Source of the DNA: Lachnospiraceae bacterium
GTDB taxonomy: Bacteria; Bacillota; Clostridia; Lachnospirales; Lachnospiraceae
Direction: 5' to 3'
Assembly: GCA_017525525.1 (NCBI GenBank)
Contig: JAFXSQ010000066.1
Coordinates: forward strand, 1 to 64,000
Length of the DNA stretch: 64,000 bases
The translations under genes were made by a program, and so were the position numbers. The notes beneath the pieces were generated by a model, which saw only the letters and a program-made list of their open reading frames with translations, was not told the origin of the DNA and ran no database searches. This document shows positions 45,478-52,488 of this stretch, piece by piece. Numbering within the stretch: the stretch's first letter is position 1; every line of letters starts with the position of its first letter.

Positions 45478-45602
45478 TCGTGAACATTTTGTGAAGAGCG
45501 TTAATGTACTTCGTACATATGACGATATATAAACTGAAAGTAACCCGGAGGCGGCATTTGCTTTGTGCAATGTGACAATATTGTATAAAATAGATAAAAC
45601 AA

Positions 45603-45633
45603 CTTGTCAATTATGCACAAGATATGCTATAAT
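45603..45633 (+). promoter_or_regulatory. Promoter and candidate operator of the small pilin gene
   Basis: TTGTCA (45604-45609) and TATAAT (45628-45633) are 18 bp apart. A dyad CTTGT-N9-ACAAG at 45603-45621 overlaps the -35 box and spacer and is repeated with identical spacing at 46977-46995. Confidence 0.72.
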
Positions 45634-45682
45634 AATCAATTAAGAGAGGCTTTATCATTTCATTTCAAGGAGGAAAAAAACT

Positions 45683-46183
45683 ATGAAGAAAAAAGATCAA
45701 AACAAAGGCTTCACTCTCGTAGAACTTATCGTTGTACTTGTAATCCTGGCAATTCTTGCCGCTATTCTTGTACCGGCATTGCTGGGATATATAGACAGTG
45801 CGAAGTCAAAGCAGACTGTGCTTAATGCGAAGAGTGCATTGACGGCAGCTCAGGCAGAGATGAGTAATATCTATGCAACTAAGGAAGAGCTTCCAAGTGC
45901 CATAGAGAATGCTGTTCATACAACGAGTATATCTAATATGGCAGATTTTGCATCTATAGGCATGACAGGTACGGATTCTAAGTTTGAAGTTGCATGTGGA
46001 GCAGGTTTTACAAATGCAGCAGCAAAGAAGACCGAGCACGAAGCATACACTATTAAATGGGCTCATTATAAAGACACTTCAGGGGAGCTGTACTTTAATG
46101 GTAGTGAGTGGCTTGAAACAACTACTGCTCCTGCGACTCCGTCCGGCGCAACTGTATTCCAGATTTATCCTGCAAAGAATTAA
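45683..46183 (+). CDS. Type IV pilin, candidate major subunit
   Basis: The 166-residue protein has the short leader MKKKDQNKG and cleavage Gly9/Phe10. The helix FTLVELIVVLVILAILAAIL has Glu at position 5, followed by VPALLGYIDSAKSKQ. It is the only prepilin of ordinary size with its own strong promoter, an AAGGAGG ribosome site and its own terminator, all consistent with high expression as the main subunit. No disulfide-loop cysteine pair is evident. The lone Cys (VACGAGF) makes it unlike Gram-negative PilA. Located right after pilB. Confidence 0.92.
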   Translation: MKKKDQNKGFTLVELIVVLVILAILAAILVPALLGYIDSAKSKQTVLNAKSALTAAQAEMSNIYATKEELPSAIENAVHTTSISNMADFASIGMTGTDSKFEVACGAGFTNAAAKKTEHEAYTIKWAHYKDTSGELYFNGSEWLETTTAPATPSGATVFQIYPAKN

Positions 46184-46259
46184 AACGTTGGATAGAATGT
46201 TTGGATAGATTAGTTTCACTAACATTTCGACAACCACATTTATGAAAAAACTATAAACG

Positions 46260-46290
46260 AAAATCCCGGCTTCCTCGGCCGGGATTTTTG
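46260..46290 (+). terminator. Pilin terminator, copy 1 of a duplicated terminator
   Basis: Stem AAATCCCGGC / GCCGGGATTT with T-run. The 29 bases 46262-46290 recur exactly at 46898-46926. Confidence 0.93.
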
Positions 46291-46320
46291 TTGACATTAT
46301 TAGTGTGACATAGGTATAAT
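46291..46320 (+). promoter_or_regulatory. Promoter of the toxin-antitoxin-like cassette
   Basis: Consensus TTGACA and TATAAT separated by 18 bp; TTGACA abuts the preceding terminator with no intervening base. Confidence 0.85.
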
Positions 46321-46352
46321 TACAGGTAGTAAGCATGATAAAGGATGCGGTT

Positions 46353-46670
46353 ATGTATTCTATAGACCAGTTTAGACAGTTGAATAAGGAAGAAAATATA
46401 CTCTTGACACAGCATTCAAGGATTCGCTTGGCAGAACGAAGAATAACTATAGCGGATATTATGGGTGCGATAGAGTCAGGCCAAATAATTGAGGATTATC
46501 AAGATGATTTTCCTTTTCCCAGTTGTTTGATATTTGGCAATTCAAAAGGCAGAGTTTTGCATGTTTGTGCAAGTATTGATGAGGGCTATATTTATTTGAT
46601 AACTGCTTACGAACCTGATTTGGAGCGTTGGCAGGAAGATTATAAAACAAGGAGAGTGATAGAGGAATGA
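46353..46670 (+). CDS. DUF4258 domain protein (probable toxin)
   Basis: A 105-residue protein with the DUF4258 pattern: TQHSRIRLAERRIT near the start, IIEDYQDDFPFPSCLIFG, GRVLHVCAS and the ending TAYEPDLERWQEDYKTRR. This family has the small RelE/MqsR-like basic fold and is commonly paired with a YgiT-type zinc-finger antitoxin, exactly the gene that follows here with a 4-bp overlap. The ATG at 46353 is preferred because AAAGGA precedes it and MYSIDQF fits family starts; an ATG at 46335 is possible. RNase activity is inferred only. Confidence 0.82.
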   Translation: MYSIDQFRQLNKEENILLTQHSRIRLAERRITIADIMGAIESGQIIEDYQDDFPFPSCLIFGNSKGRVLHVCASIDEGYIYLITAYEPDLERWQEDYKTRRVIEE

Positions 46671-46894
46671 AATGTATCAGATGCGGAAAAGAAGTATATA
46701 CAAGTACAACAACTGAAGCAATAGAGTATGATTTTGGGGTATTGGTAGTTAGAAAGGTTCCATGTTACAAGTGTAAAGAGTGTGATGAGATTATACTGAC
46801 GGGAGACGTTGTTGCAAAGCTTGAAAAGATAACCGAGACAATGAGAAAGCTTGCAAATGATGTTTCTGTTGTAGATTTTTCAAAAGCAGCATAA
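46667..46894 (+). CDS. YgiT-type zinc-finger protein (probable antitoxin)
   Basis: A 75-residue protein with two CxxC motifs (CIRCGKEV and CYKCKECDE), the MqsA/YgiT zinc-finger fold that neutralises the partner toxin. The C-terminal helix-turn-helix of full MqsA is absent; instead a short helix (VVAKLEKITETMRKLAND) follows. The ATG overlaps the upstream stop codon, with GAGGA as ribosome site. The toxin-first order is like mqsRA. Confidence 0.85.
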   Translation: MKCIRCGKEVYTSTTTEAIEYDFGVLVVRKVPCYKCKECDEIILTGDVVAKLEKITETMRKLANDVSVVDFSKAA

Positions 46895-46897
46895 GTT

Positions 46898-46926
46898 AAT
46901 CCCGGCTTCCTCGGCCGGGATTTTTG
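46898..46926 (+). terminator. Terminator of the toxin-antitoxin cassette, copy 2
   Basis: Exact 29-base copy of 46262-46290 (AATCCCGGCTTCCTCGGCC then GGGATTTTTG). Confidence 0.93.
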
Positions 46927-46976
46927 ATTTTGTGAAATATGAAATATGAATGTTTTATACAAAAGAGACAATAAAA

Positions 46977-47006
46977 CTTGTAAAAAGTGCACAAGTATGA
47001 TAAAAT
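46977..47006 (+). promoter_or_regulatory. Promoter and candidate operator of the secreted CBM-like protein
   Basis: TTGTAA (46978-46983) and TAAAAT (47001-47006) are 17 bp apart. The dyad CTTGT-N9-ACAAG (46977-46995) with TGCACAAG as right arm matches the pilin promoter. Confidence 0.65.
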
Positions 47007-47056
47007 GTCAACTTAGTAGGGAACATTTTGATTTCGAAACAAAGGAGGAAAAACTT

Positions 47057-47932
47057 ATGAGGAAAACAGGAAAAAGGATAGCGGCATTTTGCCTTGCTGT
47101 AATTATGGCTTTTGTCCTGAGTGTAGTTGTTATTGATCCGATTGATACCGGGGCAGCAATTTCTCCGTATACTTTGAGAGCTTCAGGGGAATTCAGCAAG
47201 CAGAATGGCGGCGTAGCTAAAGAGAATCACGGTAAATTTATGGGAATTACAGGTATTGATAACGGCGACTGGGTATGCTACTCGGGAATGAATTTCTCGA
47301 GCGGAGCAAAGAAGTTTATAGTTCGTTATACCAAGGGGACATCATCAAGCGCTACAACGGTTTGTCTTAAGGTCAGAGTAGGCAGCCCGACAGGAAAGAT
47401 TATCGCTTCGGTTAATCTTTCAACCAAGACGGGAAAGTCATGGGAGACAAAGGAAGCTACGGTTAATGAGTATGGCCAGACCTTGATTGGAACATATGAT
47501 GTGTATCTTACATTTGTTGTAGGTAAGGGTATTGAGGAGCATATTGGCGATGCTACACCGCGCCTTGACATCGGCAAGTTCCAGTTTACCAAGAAGACCG
47601 GTGGTGTGGTGAACAGCAGTCAGGCAAAGTCCTCCATCACAAGCACGGCTTTTAAAGAGTGGGATCAGTATGGTGAGCCGGTTCATCTGCTTAAGTGGAG
47701 TTCAGCTTCGGGCGTTACCGGTTATGAGCTTGCAGCCTGTGAGAAGTCGAATTTCAGTTCAAAGGTATACAAGGAACAGTTTACAGGTACTTCCTGCAAT
47801 CTGTATCTTGCTCAGGGACAGGTATGGTATGTACGTGTCAGGACCTACAAGAAATCCGGAAGTCTGACGGTGTACAGCAATTGGAGCAATACTGTTAAGG
47901 TTACGGGTAAAACAGGTCATGCGGTAGGTTAA
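47057..47932 (+). CDS. Secreted protein with CBM6-like and Fn3-like domains
   Basis: The 291-residue protein has a Sec signal peptide (MRKTGKRIAAFCLAVIMAF, hydrophobic to about 25, cleavage probably after the GAA near 34). A beta-sandwich of about 130 residues resembles family 6 carbohydrate-binding modules (NGDWVCYSGMNFSSG, FIVRYTKG, LKVRVGSPTGKIIAS). A C-terminal fibronectin-III-like domain follows (LKWSSASGVTGYELA, WYVRVRTYKKSG). No enzyme domain is attached, so it would be a free binding protein. The ATG at 47057 follows AAAGGAGG. Its promoter shares a dyad with the pilin promoter. Confidence 0.82.
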   Translation: MRKTGKRIAAFCLAVIMAFVLSVVVIDPIDTGAAISPYTLRASGEFSKQNGGVAKENHGKFMGITGIDNGDWVCYSGMNFSSGAKKFIVRYTKGTSSSATTVCLKVRVGSPTGKIIASVNLSTKTGKSWETKEATVNEYGQTLIGTYDVYLTFVVGKGIEEHIGDATPRLDIGKFQFTKKTGGVVNSSQAKSSITSTAFKEWDQYGEPVHLLKWSSASGVTGYELAACEKSNFSSKVYKEQFTGTSCNLYLAQGQVWYVRVRTYKKSGSLTVYSNWSNTVKVTGKTGHAVG

Positions 47933-47943
47933 TTAAAGAGACC

Positions 47944-47977
47944 AAAGTCCTGGCGGTAAAACGCCGGGACTTTTTTT
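47944..47977 (+). terminator. Terminator after the CBM-like gene
   Basis: AAAGTCC-t-GGCG / CGCC-g-GGACTTT stem with a 6-base loop and a T7 run. Confidence 0.92.
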
Positions 47978-47985
47978 GGAAGATT

Positions 47986-48114
47986 CTTCCTGTTGCTTCG
48001 CAAGCCCTCGCATTTCGTCATAAGGGGTACCGCTTGCGGTGGATTCCTTATGACATCGAAGGCCGGCACCTCAACGCTTCGCATTGAGGTCTGCGTCGCT
48101 GCGCTCAGAATGAC
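47986..48114 (-). repeat. ~125-bp modular hairpin element, reverse copy
   Basis: Near-perfect reverse complement of 54177-54311 across its centre, including the hairpins ACCTCAAtGCGAAGCgTTGAGGT and TCATAAGG...CCTTATGA. Its outer ends read AGATTCTTCC and GCTCAGAATGACA, the two halves of the common GTCATTCTGAGCGAAG-type repeat. Confidence 0.9.
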
Positions 48115-48142
48115 ACAGTAAAGGAAAATCAGGAGACATATT

Positions 48143-48853
48143 GTGAAGGTAAGATTCTTGCTTTTTTTTGACAAATTGGTTCTTATATTTATGCAGCTTT
48201 TCTCAGGAAAGCTCGAGAAGGGTTTAAGCGAAAGTCAGCTTGAGGAAAATGTGAAAATCTGGCGGGGAGAGGGCAGCGATGTGCGGTCAAGGGCTTTGGA
48301 TTCTGATGCCAAGTATATCGAGAACCAGCGAGCGCTTGATGCCATATCTTACGGTAAGTCGGGAAAGCTTTCCGACAAGCTCTTTTTCGGTGGTAATCAT
48401 ATGACCGCGGCCGACAATTCCTGTGAGGTTATAGCGGTCTATAATCTGTTTGCTGTCTTGGATATGAGTGAAGGCCACGATCTGCCGGAGCTGCTCAAAG
48501 TCTTCTCGGATAAGGGCATCTGCTTTAAGGGGCGGTTTGGAACAGGCCCTAAGGCTTTGGTTAGCTATCTTAAGACTGAAGGGTTGAAGGTGGAAGCCTT
48601 ATCTGCGGGAAGACTGGAGAAGGAACATATTGACAGGCTCGAGGCGAGGCATGAAGCTTTTATATTCATGGCTTATAATGAGGCGCACAAGGTAACCTCC
48701 ATGGTTCATACTATGTGTATAAGTAAGGAAAAAAGCGGATTTGTGCGGCATAATGGCAGTCGGACAGAACCGTCGCCGACGCTTTATGAGGCGGTGATGT
48801 CTTATAACGGAGGGAAGTCAAGTCCTCTCTTTGTGCTTGGAGCAAAGCGGTAA
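48143..48853 (+). CDS. C39-peptidase-like protein
   Basis: A 236-residue protein with a GTG start after AGGAGA. The segment ADNSCEVIAVYNLFAV resembles the active-site cysteine helix of papain-like C39 peptidases. A later histidine (SMVHTMCIS) could be the second catalytic residue, and the LKVEALS region looks like the C39 core. No Gly-Gly processing partner, ABC transporter or signal peptide is present; the N-terminus is hydrophobic (FLLFFDKLVLIFMQLF) and may anchor it. The assignment is tentative. Confidence 0.65.
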   Translation: MKVRFLLFFDKLVLIFMQLFSGKLEKGLSESQLEENVKIWRGEGSDVRSRALDSDAKYIENQRALDAISYGKSGKLSDKLFFGGNHMTAADNSCEVIAVYNLFAVLDMSEGHDLPELLKVFSDKGICFKGRFGTGPKALVSYLKTEGLKVEALSAGRLEKEHIDRLEARHEAFIFMAYNEAHKVTSMVHTMCISKEKSGFVRHNGSRTEPSPTLYEAVMSYNGGKSSPLFVLGAKR

Positions 48854-48882
48854 AAATGCTCTTTTACGAGAGCATTTCGTAC

Positions 48883-48911
48883 TTGATATTTGACTGCAAA
48901 TAAAGTATACT
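48883..48911 (+). promoter_or_regulatory. Promoter of the Lys/Glu-rich membrane protein gene
   Basis: TTGATA and TATACT with 17-bp spacing, about 39 bp before the start codon. Confidence 0.6.
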
Positions 48912-48949
48912 GTTTTTTATCTATTGTTAGAACTCAGGAGGAACTTAAG

Positions 48950-50041
48950 ATGTCAGAATCGACCCAAGCATGGATATTTCTAATAGGACTTATAGTCTTT
49001 TTTATAGTGCTTTTGATAGTTACCTTGGTTGTCCTTTTCGGAGGCGGCAAGGATGAAGAGGATGAGGAAAAGAGGGTAGAAGAGAAGAAATCCGAGCCCA
49101 AGAAGGCAGATACGAAGGCAGATACCGAGAAGCCTGAACCAAGGAAAAACGAATCTAAAAAGTCTGAGGACAAAAAGTCTGAACCTAAAAAAGCTGATGC
49201 TAAAAAGGAAAGCAAGCCTGCTAAGAGCGTATCAAAGCAGGAGGAAGAAGCCGAAGCTGTTCAGGCTGCTCATGAAGAATACAGTTATGAGGATGAATAC
49301 TACGACGAATACGACGGATATGATGACGAGGATTACGATGAGTATGAGGATGATGAGACCGGAAAGACGGACGAGTTAAAGAATCCGGATATCCCGCCTA
49401 TCGAGGAGATACCCGTTGTTTCGGAAGAGAATCCTGTTGAAAAGCATAAAAAGAGCAAAAAGGATAAGAAAAAGGAGGCTCCTAAGGAGAAGAACGAAGA
49501 TATCTTCACGGTTGCAATGGATGAGGATTCAATAATCAGCCGTATAGAAGGAGACAGTGAGGAAACGACTTCTGAGGATAAAGTTGAAGCTGAGAAAGAT
49601 AATCACGAAGAAGTTCACGAGGAGAATTACTGGTACAATAAGGAGGAGGTTGCCGACCGTCCTTCCTACAGAAAGCCGGAGGCTTATTACCATTACTTCA
49701 GGAGCGCATTTGACAGCTTAGACGAGTTGCTTACAGAGATGTATGACTGCGCTTATGTCAAGACGGAGGAGATAAGATATATCGCTTACGGTATTGAGCC
49801 CAAGACAATCTTCGGAAACGAGGAGCTGCTTGTGGATGAGGATGCGTTTATTGAGAAGTTCAAGACTAAGAAGCCTACCATGCAGGATGGAGTAAAAATC
49901 TATGAGAAATGGTGCGGTTACGTGAAGAGCTTCCTTGAGATAATCGAGTTCCATGCATCGAAAGAGATGATTGAGGATATCAACAAGAAGCTCTGCGAAT
50001 ACGGAAAGAGCGATGCAAAGACATTGATAAAGGGAAAGTGA
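48950..50041 (+). CDS. Unknown membrane protein with long Lys/Glu-rich linker
   Basis: The 363-residue protein has one transmembrane helix near 8-30 and then a cytoplasmic linker. About residues 36-120 are repetitive Lys/Glu/Ser/Pro (KKSEDKKSEPKKAD) and 130-165 are tyrosine/aspartate-rich (YDEYDGYDDEDYDEYEDDE). A compact C-terminal domain (about 240-363) begins YYHYFRSAFDSLDELL and has aromatic and cysteine residues. I do not recognise that domain. The ATG at 48950 follows AGGAGGAA. The charge pattern suggests a tethered, extended protein. Confidence 0.75.
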   Translation: MSESTQAWIFLIGLIVFFIVLLIVTLVVLFGGGKDEEDEEKRVEEKKSEPKKADTKADTEKPEPRKNESKKSEDKKSEPKKADAKKESKPAKSVSKQEEEAEAVQAAHEEYSYEDEYYDEYDGYDDEDYDEYEDDETGKTDELKNPDIPPIEEIPVVSEENPVEKHKKSKKDKKKEAPKEKNEDIFTVAMDEDSIISRIEGDSEETTSEDKVEAEKDNHEEVHEENYWYNKEEVADRPSYRKPEAYYHYFRSAFDSLDELLTEMYDCAYVKTEEIRYIAYGIEPKTIFGNEELLVDEDAFIEKFKTKKPTMQDGVKIYEKWCGYVKSFLEIIEFHASKEMIEDINKKLCEYGKSDAKTLIKGK

Positions 50042-50050
50042 CAGGAGAAA

Positions 50051-50079
50051 AGATGCGTCGCTTCGCTCAGGATGACACA
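50051..50079 (-). repeat. Short GTCATTCTGAGCGAAG-type repeat
   Basis: GATGCGTCGCTTCGCTCAGG followed by ATGACACA, in the short gap before the terminator. Confidence 0.75.
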
Positions 50080-50090
50080 AAAGTATAACA

Positions 50091-50127
50091 AAAAAAGGAA
50101 GCGCAGTTGCTACGCTTCCTTTTCTTT
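50091..50127. terminator. Bidirectional terminator overlapping the DUF368 stop
   Basis: The stem AAAAGGAAGCG / CGCTTCCTTTT has a 9-base loop; its right arm lies inside the last codons of the reverse-strand DUF368 gene. Confidence 0.88.
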
Positions 50128-51015
50128 TGCTCCTAAGCTTCCTATATATAATGTAAGAGCGATAGCTGCTATCAGACTTAAGACTCCGATTATTATCATG
50201 ACCGTTGAGGTGCCGCTTAAGGGGTACTCCTGATTTATCTTGTAGAATACCGATACGGGGGAAGCAACGACAAGCCCGAGGATACCGTAGTAGGTTGCAA
50301 GAGGAAACTTGTTAAGTAGCCAGCTTATGAGCTTGGCGATCAGAAAGAGACCTACAAGGCACCCGAGCGCGAAGGGAGCGAGGACTAAGCCGCGGTCAAC
50401 AAGAAAGGCCATGTCCATGTCCTTTAAAGCTTTGATAAAGTCCCTTACAGCAGTGACTATTCCGAAATAGTAGCCTAAAACCATGAGTATGAGCGATCCG
50501 GACACTCCCGGGATGACCATGGCTGCAGCTGCAATCATTCCCATGAATACTACTATTATCATGGTTGAAGGTGTTGCCTCAAGCAGCATGCCGCTTTCCT
50601 TGTCTCCGTTTAGGAAGGGCATTATCAGTGATACGGCAAGAAGCAGGATAAATACAATCAGGTTTACATAAGTAGGAGTTCTGTCGGGAAGCCCTGAGTA
50701 GCTCTTCAGGTTCTTAAGCAGAGCCGGAATTCCACCTAAAATCAGGCCGGTGAATATACATGCCGTGACAAACGGGATGTTCTCAAGCATGTAAGGTATC
50801 ACGAAGGTAAAGCTTATGATACCGAAGGCCATACCTAACGCAAGCGGAAGGAGTGTTTTAAAGCTTTCCTTGAATTTCTTGAGGATATTTGAGATGGATC
50901 CGACCAGCTTGTCATATACTCCGAAGGAAACTGCCATTGTGCCTCCGGACACGCCGGGAATAACATTTGCGACACCTACAAAGATGCCTTTGATAAAATC
51001 GATTATAAAATTCAT
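50110..51015 (-). CDS. DUF368 membrane protein (PopT-like polyprenyl-phosphate translocase)
   Basis: The 301-residue polytopic membrane protein has the DUF368 signature repeated twice: ANVIPGVSGGTMAVSFGVYD near 17-36 and AAMVIPGVSGSLILMVLGYY near 160-179, in an inverted-topology arrangement. The family has been reported as one of two conserved transporters that recycle undecaprenyl phosphate across the membrane. The start at 51015 follows GAGGGC. It faces other wall-related genes on the opposite strand. Confidence 0.93.
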   Translation of the reverse strand: MNFIIDFIKGIFVGVANVIPGVSGGTMAVSFGVYDKLVGSISNILKKFKESFKTLLPLALGMAFGIISFTFVIPYMLENIPFVTACIFTGLILGGIPALLKNLKSYSGLPDRTPTYVNLIVFILLLAVSLIMPFLNGDKESGMLLEATPSTMIIVVFMGMIAAAAMVIPGVSGSLILMVLGYYFGIVTAVRDFIKALKDMDMAFLVDRGLVLAPFALGCLVGLFLIAKLISWLLNKFPLATYYGILGLVVASPVSVFYKINQEYPLSGTSTVMIIIGVLSLIAAIALTLYIGSLGAKEKEA

Positions 51016-51028
51016 ATTTCTGCCCTCG

Positions 51029-51057
51029 TTGACATATTATAGTATTTGTGATATATT
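51029..51057 (+). promoter_or_regulatory. Consensus promoter in the DUF368-amidase intergenic region
   Basis: TTGACA and TATATT are separated by exactly 17 bp, reading away from DUF368. A TATAAT on the other strand (within 51036-51045) probably serves DUF368, so the promoters overlap divergently. Confidence 0.75.
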
Positions 51058-51063
51058 ACACGT

Positions 51064-51142
51064 GAAGGCGGCAGATTGCCCCTTGGAAGTTTTGGTTAAA
51101 AAATAACCGCCACATATTCCAGTCTGGGGCGGTTATTTTTTG
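51064..51142 (+). ncRNA. Candidate small RNA or attenuated leader (about 78 nt)
   Basis: Bounded by the promoter at 51029-51057 and the strong terminator at 51098-51142, with no open reading frame of note in between. It contains a short GGCGGCAGATTGCC fold before the terminator hairpin. Whether it is a free RNA or an attenuator of the amidase-like gene is unresolved. Confidence 0.5.
51098..51142. terminator. Strong terminator in front of the amidase-like gene
   Basis: A perfect 14-bp stem AAAAAATAACCGCC / GGCGGTTATTTTTT with a 16-base loop. No protein gene precedes it on the plus strand, so it ends the short transcript from the 51029 promoter; the A-run lets it act on the minus strand too. 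Confidence 0.88.
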
Positions 51143-51238
51143 TCTTAATGACTTATCTCAAGGAGTACCTACCGCCAGGTCACATTATAACATAATATGT
51201 GATTATTTCAATGTACTCTTAGTACAAAAGGAGCGAAA

Positions 51239-52327
51239 ATGAAAAAGAAACTTCTATATATAATGTTGTTCGGAATGTGTCTTGCATCTCTTTCGGGATG
51301 CGGGGGCAGCAGTGAGGATGAGACTACGGAAAGCACACAGGCAAAGCCATCCGTTACGACAGAGGCGCATCAGATGACTGAGGCTACAACAGAGGAAGAA
51401 GAGGAACTCGATAAGGACAGTGAGGGCTTTGTAAAGGCGGATGACTATGCGGTCCTTAAGGAAGCGGCTAATATTTATACCGAGGCGGACTTAAGCTCCC
51501 CTATATTTATGATAGGCGAGGAGGGGGACATATATTCGCGAATAGGTTACTTAGGCGACTGGACCAAGATTTCGTACGACGACACATCCTTTTATATAGA
51601 AAGCTCGCTTGTGGAGGTTGCGGAGAAGGAAGCTCCGAAGCCTGCAACTCAGGGGGATGCCGAGACTGAAGATGAGACAAAGAAGGTCAACGAGAGATCG
51701 CTCCCCAAGAAGATTGTTATAGATCCGGCAAATCAATCCGTGCTAAATGTTGAGGTTGAAGAGGTTGCTCCGGGAAGTGGAGAGAGAAAGGCTGCAGCTT
51801 CAATGGGAGGAACCGGTGTTTCGACGGGAGTGAAGGAGTACGAACTTAACCTTACTTATGCACAACTTCTTAAAACCGAGCTTGAGGCCAGAGGATACAA
51901 GGTTACGATGACGAGAGAAACCAGTGACATTGATTTGGGAAATATGGCAAGGGCGGAGATGGTAAATACCTCGGAGGCTTCAGCTGTGATAAGGATACAG
52001 ATGAATGAGAGCAGCAATCCTCGTCTTGCCGGGGCGATGGCGATGTGCATGCCATCGTATTCGGAGTATAACGGTGAGCTTTATGCGGAAAGTCATACGT
52101 TTTGTACCTGGGTTCTGGAAGGGTTGACAGAAAAGACAGGGTGCGAAAATCGTGGAATATACGAAACTACGGGCATGACACTCATAAATTGGACTGAGAT
52201 ACCGTGCTGTGTCGTATCTGTGGGCTTTCTCTCAAACAAAGAGGAGGAGCTCAACCTTGTAAGCTCCGAGTATCAGCGAAAAGTAATAGAAGGTTTGGCT
52301 GACGGAATCGACAAATATTTCAATTGA
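51239..52327 (+). CDS. Lipoprotein with SH3-like and degenerate amidase_3 domains
   Basis: The 362-residue protein has a lipoprotein signal (SLSGCG; lipidated Cys near 21), a Thr/Glu-rich linker and an SH3-like domain near 65-125. A C-terminal N-acetylmuramoyl-L-alanine amidase fold starts near 158 (KKIVIDPANQ). In active enzymes the zinc ligands lie in DPGHGG, a Glu, SIHAN and a late Glu. Here the first is DPANQ, the Glu is kept (GVKEYELNL), the second His is Gln (IRIQMNES), and the late Glu is Ser (VVSVGFLSN). Catalysis is therefore unlikely; a wall-binding or regulatory role is inferred. It starts after AAAGGAGCG. Confidence 0.85.
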   Translation: MKKKLLYIMLFGMCLASLSGCGGSSEDETTESTQAKPSVTTEAHQMTEATTEEEEELDKDSEGFVKADDYAVLKEAANIYTEADLSSPIFMIGEEGDIYSRIGYLGDWTKISYDDTSFYIESSLVEVAEKEAPKPATQGDAETEDETKKVNERSLPKKIVIDPANQSVLNVEVEEVAPGSGERKAAASMGGTGVSTGVKEYELNLTYAQLLKTELEARGYKVTMTRETSDIDLGNMARAEMVNTSEASAVIRIQMNESSNPRLAGAMAMCMPSYSEYNGELYAESHTFCTWVLEGLTEKTGCENRGIYETTGMTLINWTEIPCCVVSVGFLSNKEEELNLVSSEYQRKVIEGLADGIDKYFN

Positions 52328-52401
52328 TACGGTCAATATGACAAAACTATATGAAAAATTATAAAAAAATTGAATAATTATTACAAAAATGTAACAAAGA
52401 G

Positions 52402-52430
52402 TTGACACTTCCCACCTTGAATGCTATTAT
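52402..52430 (+). promoter_or_regulatory. Promoter of the SleB-like hydrolase gene
   Basis: Consensus TTGACA and TATTAT with 17-bp spacing, about 59 bp before the start codon. Confidence 0.8.
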
Positions 52431-52434
52431 GCAT

Positions 52435-52451
52435 TGTAACAGAAACGTAAC
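52435..52451 (+). promoter_or_regulatory. WalR-like binding site
   Basis: TGTAAC-AGAAA-CGTAAC matches the WalR direct repeat TGTWAH-N5-TGTWAH except for the first base of the second half. It lies over the expected transcription start, and another TGTAAC is at 52391-52396. Confidence 0.5.
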
Positions 52452-52488
52452 GAATGCAAAGAATGACGATGCAAAAAAGGTGGGCATT

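Noticed and set aside
46260-46926. Insertion-sequence ends formed by the two identical 29-bp terminators
   Set aside because: They are direct, not inverted, copies; no transposase is present and they form ordinary intrinsic terminators.
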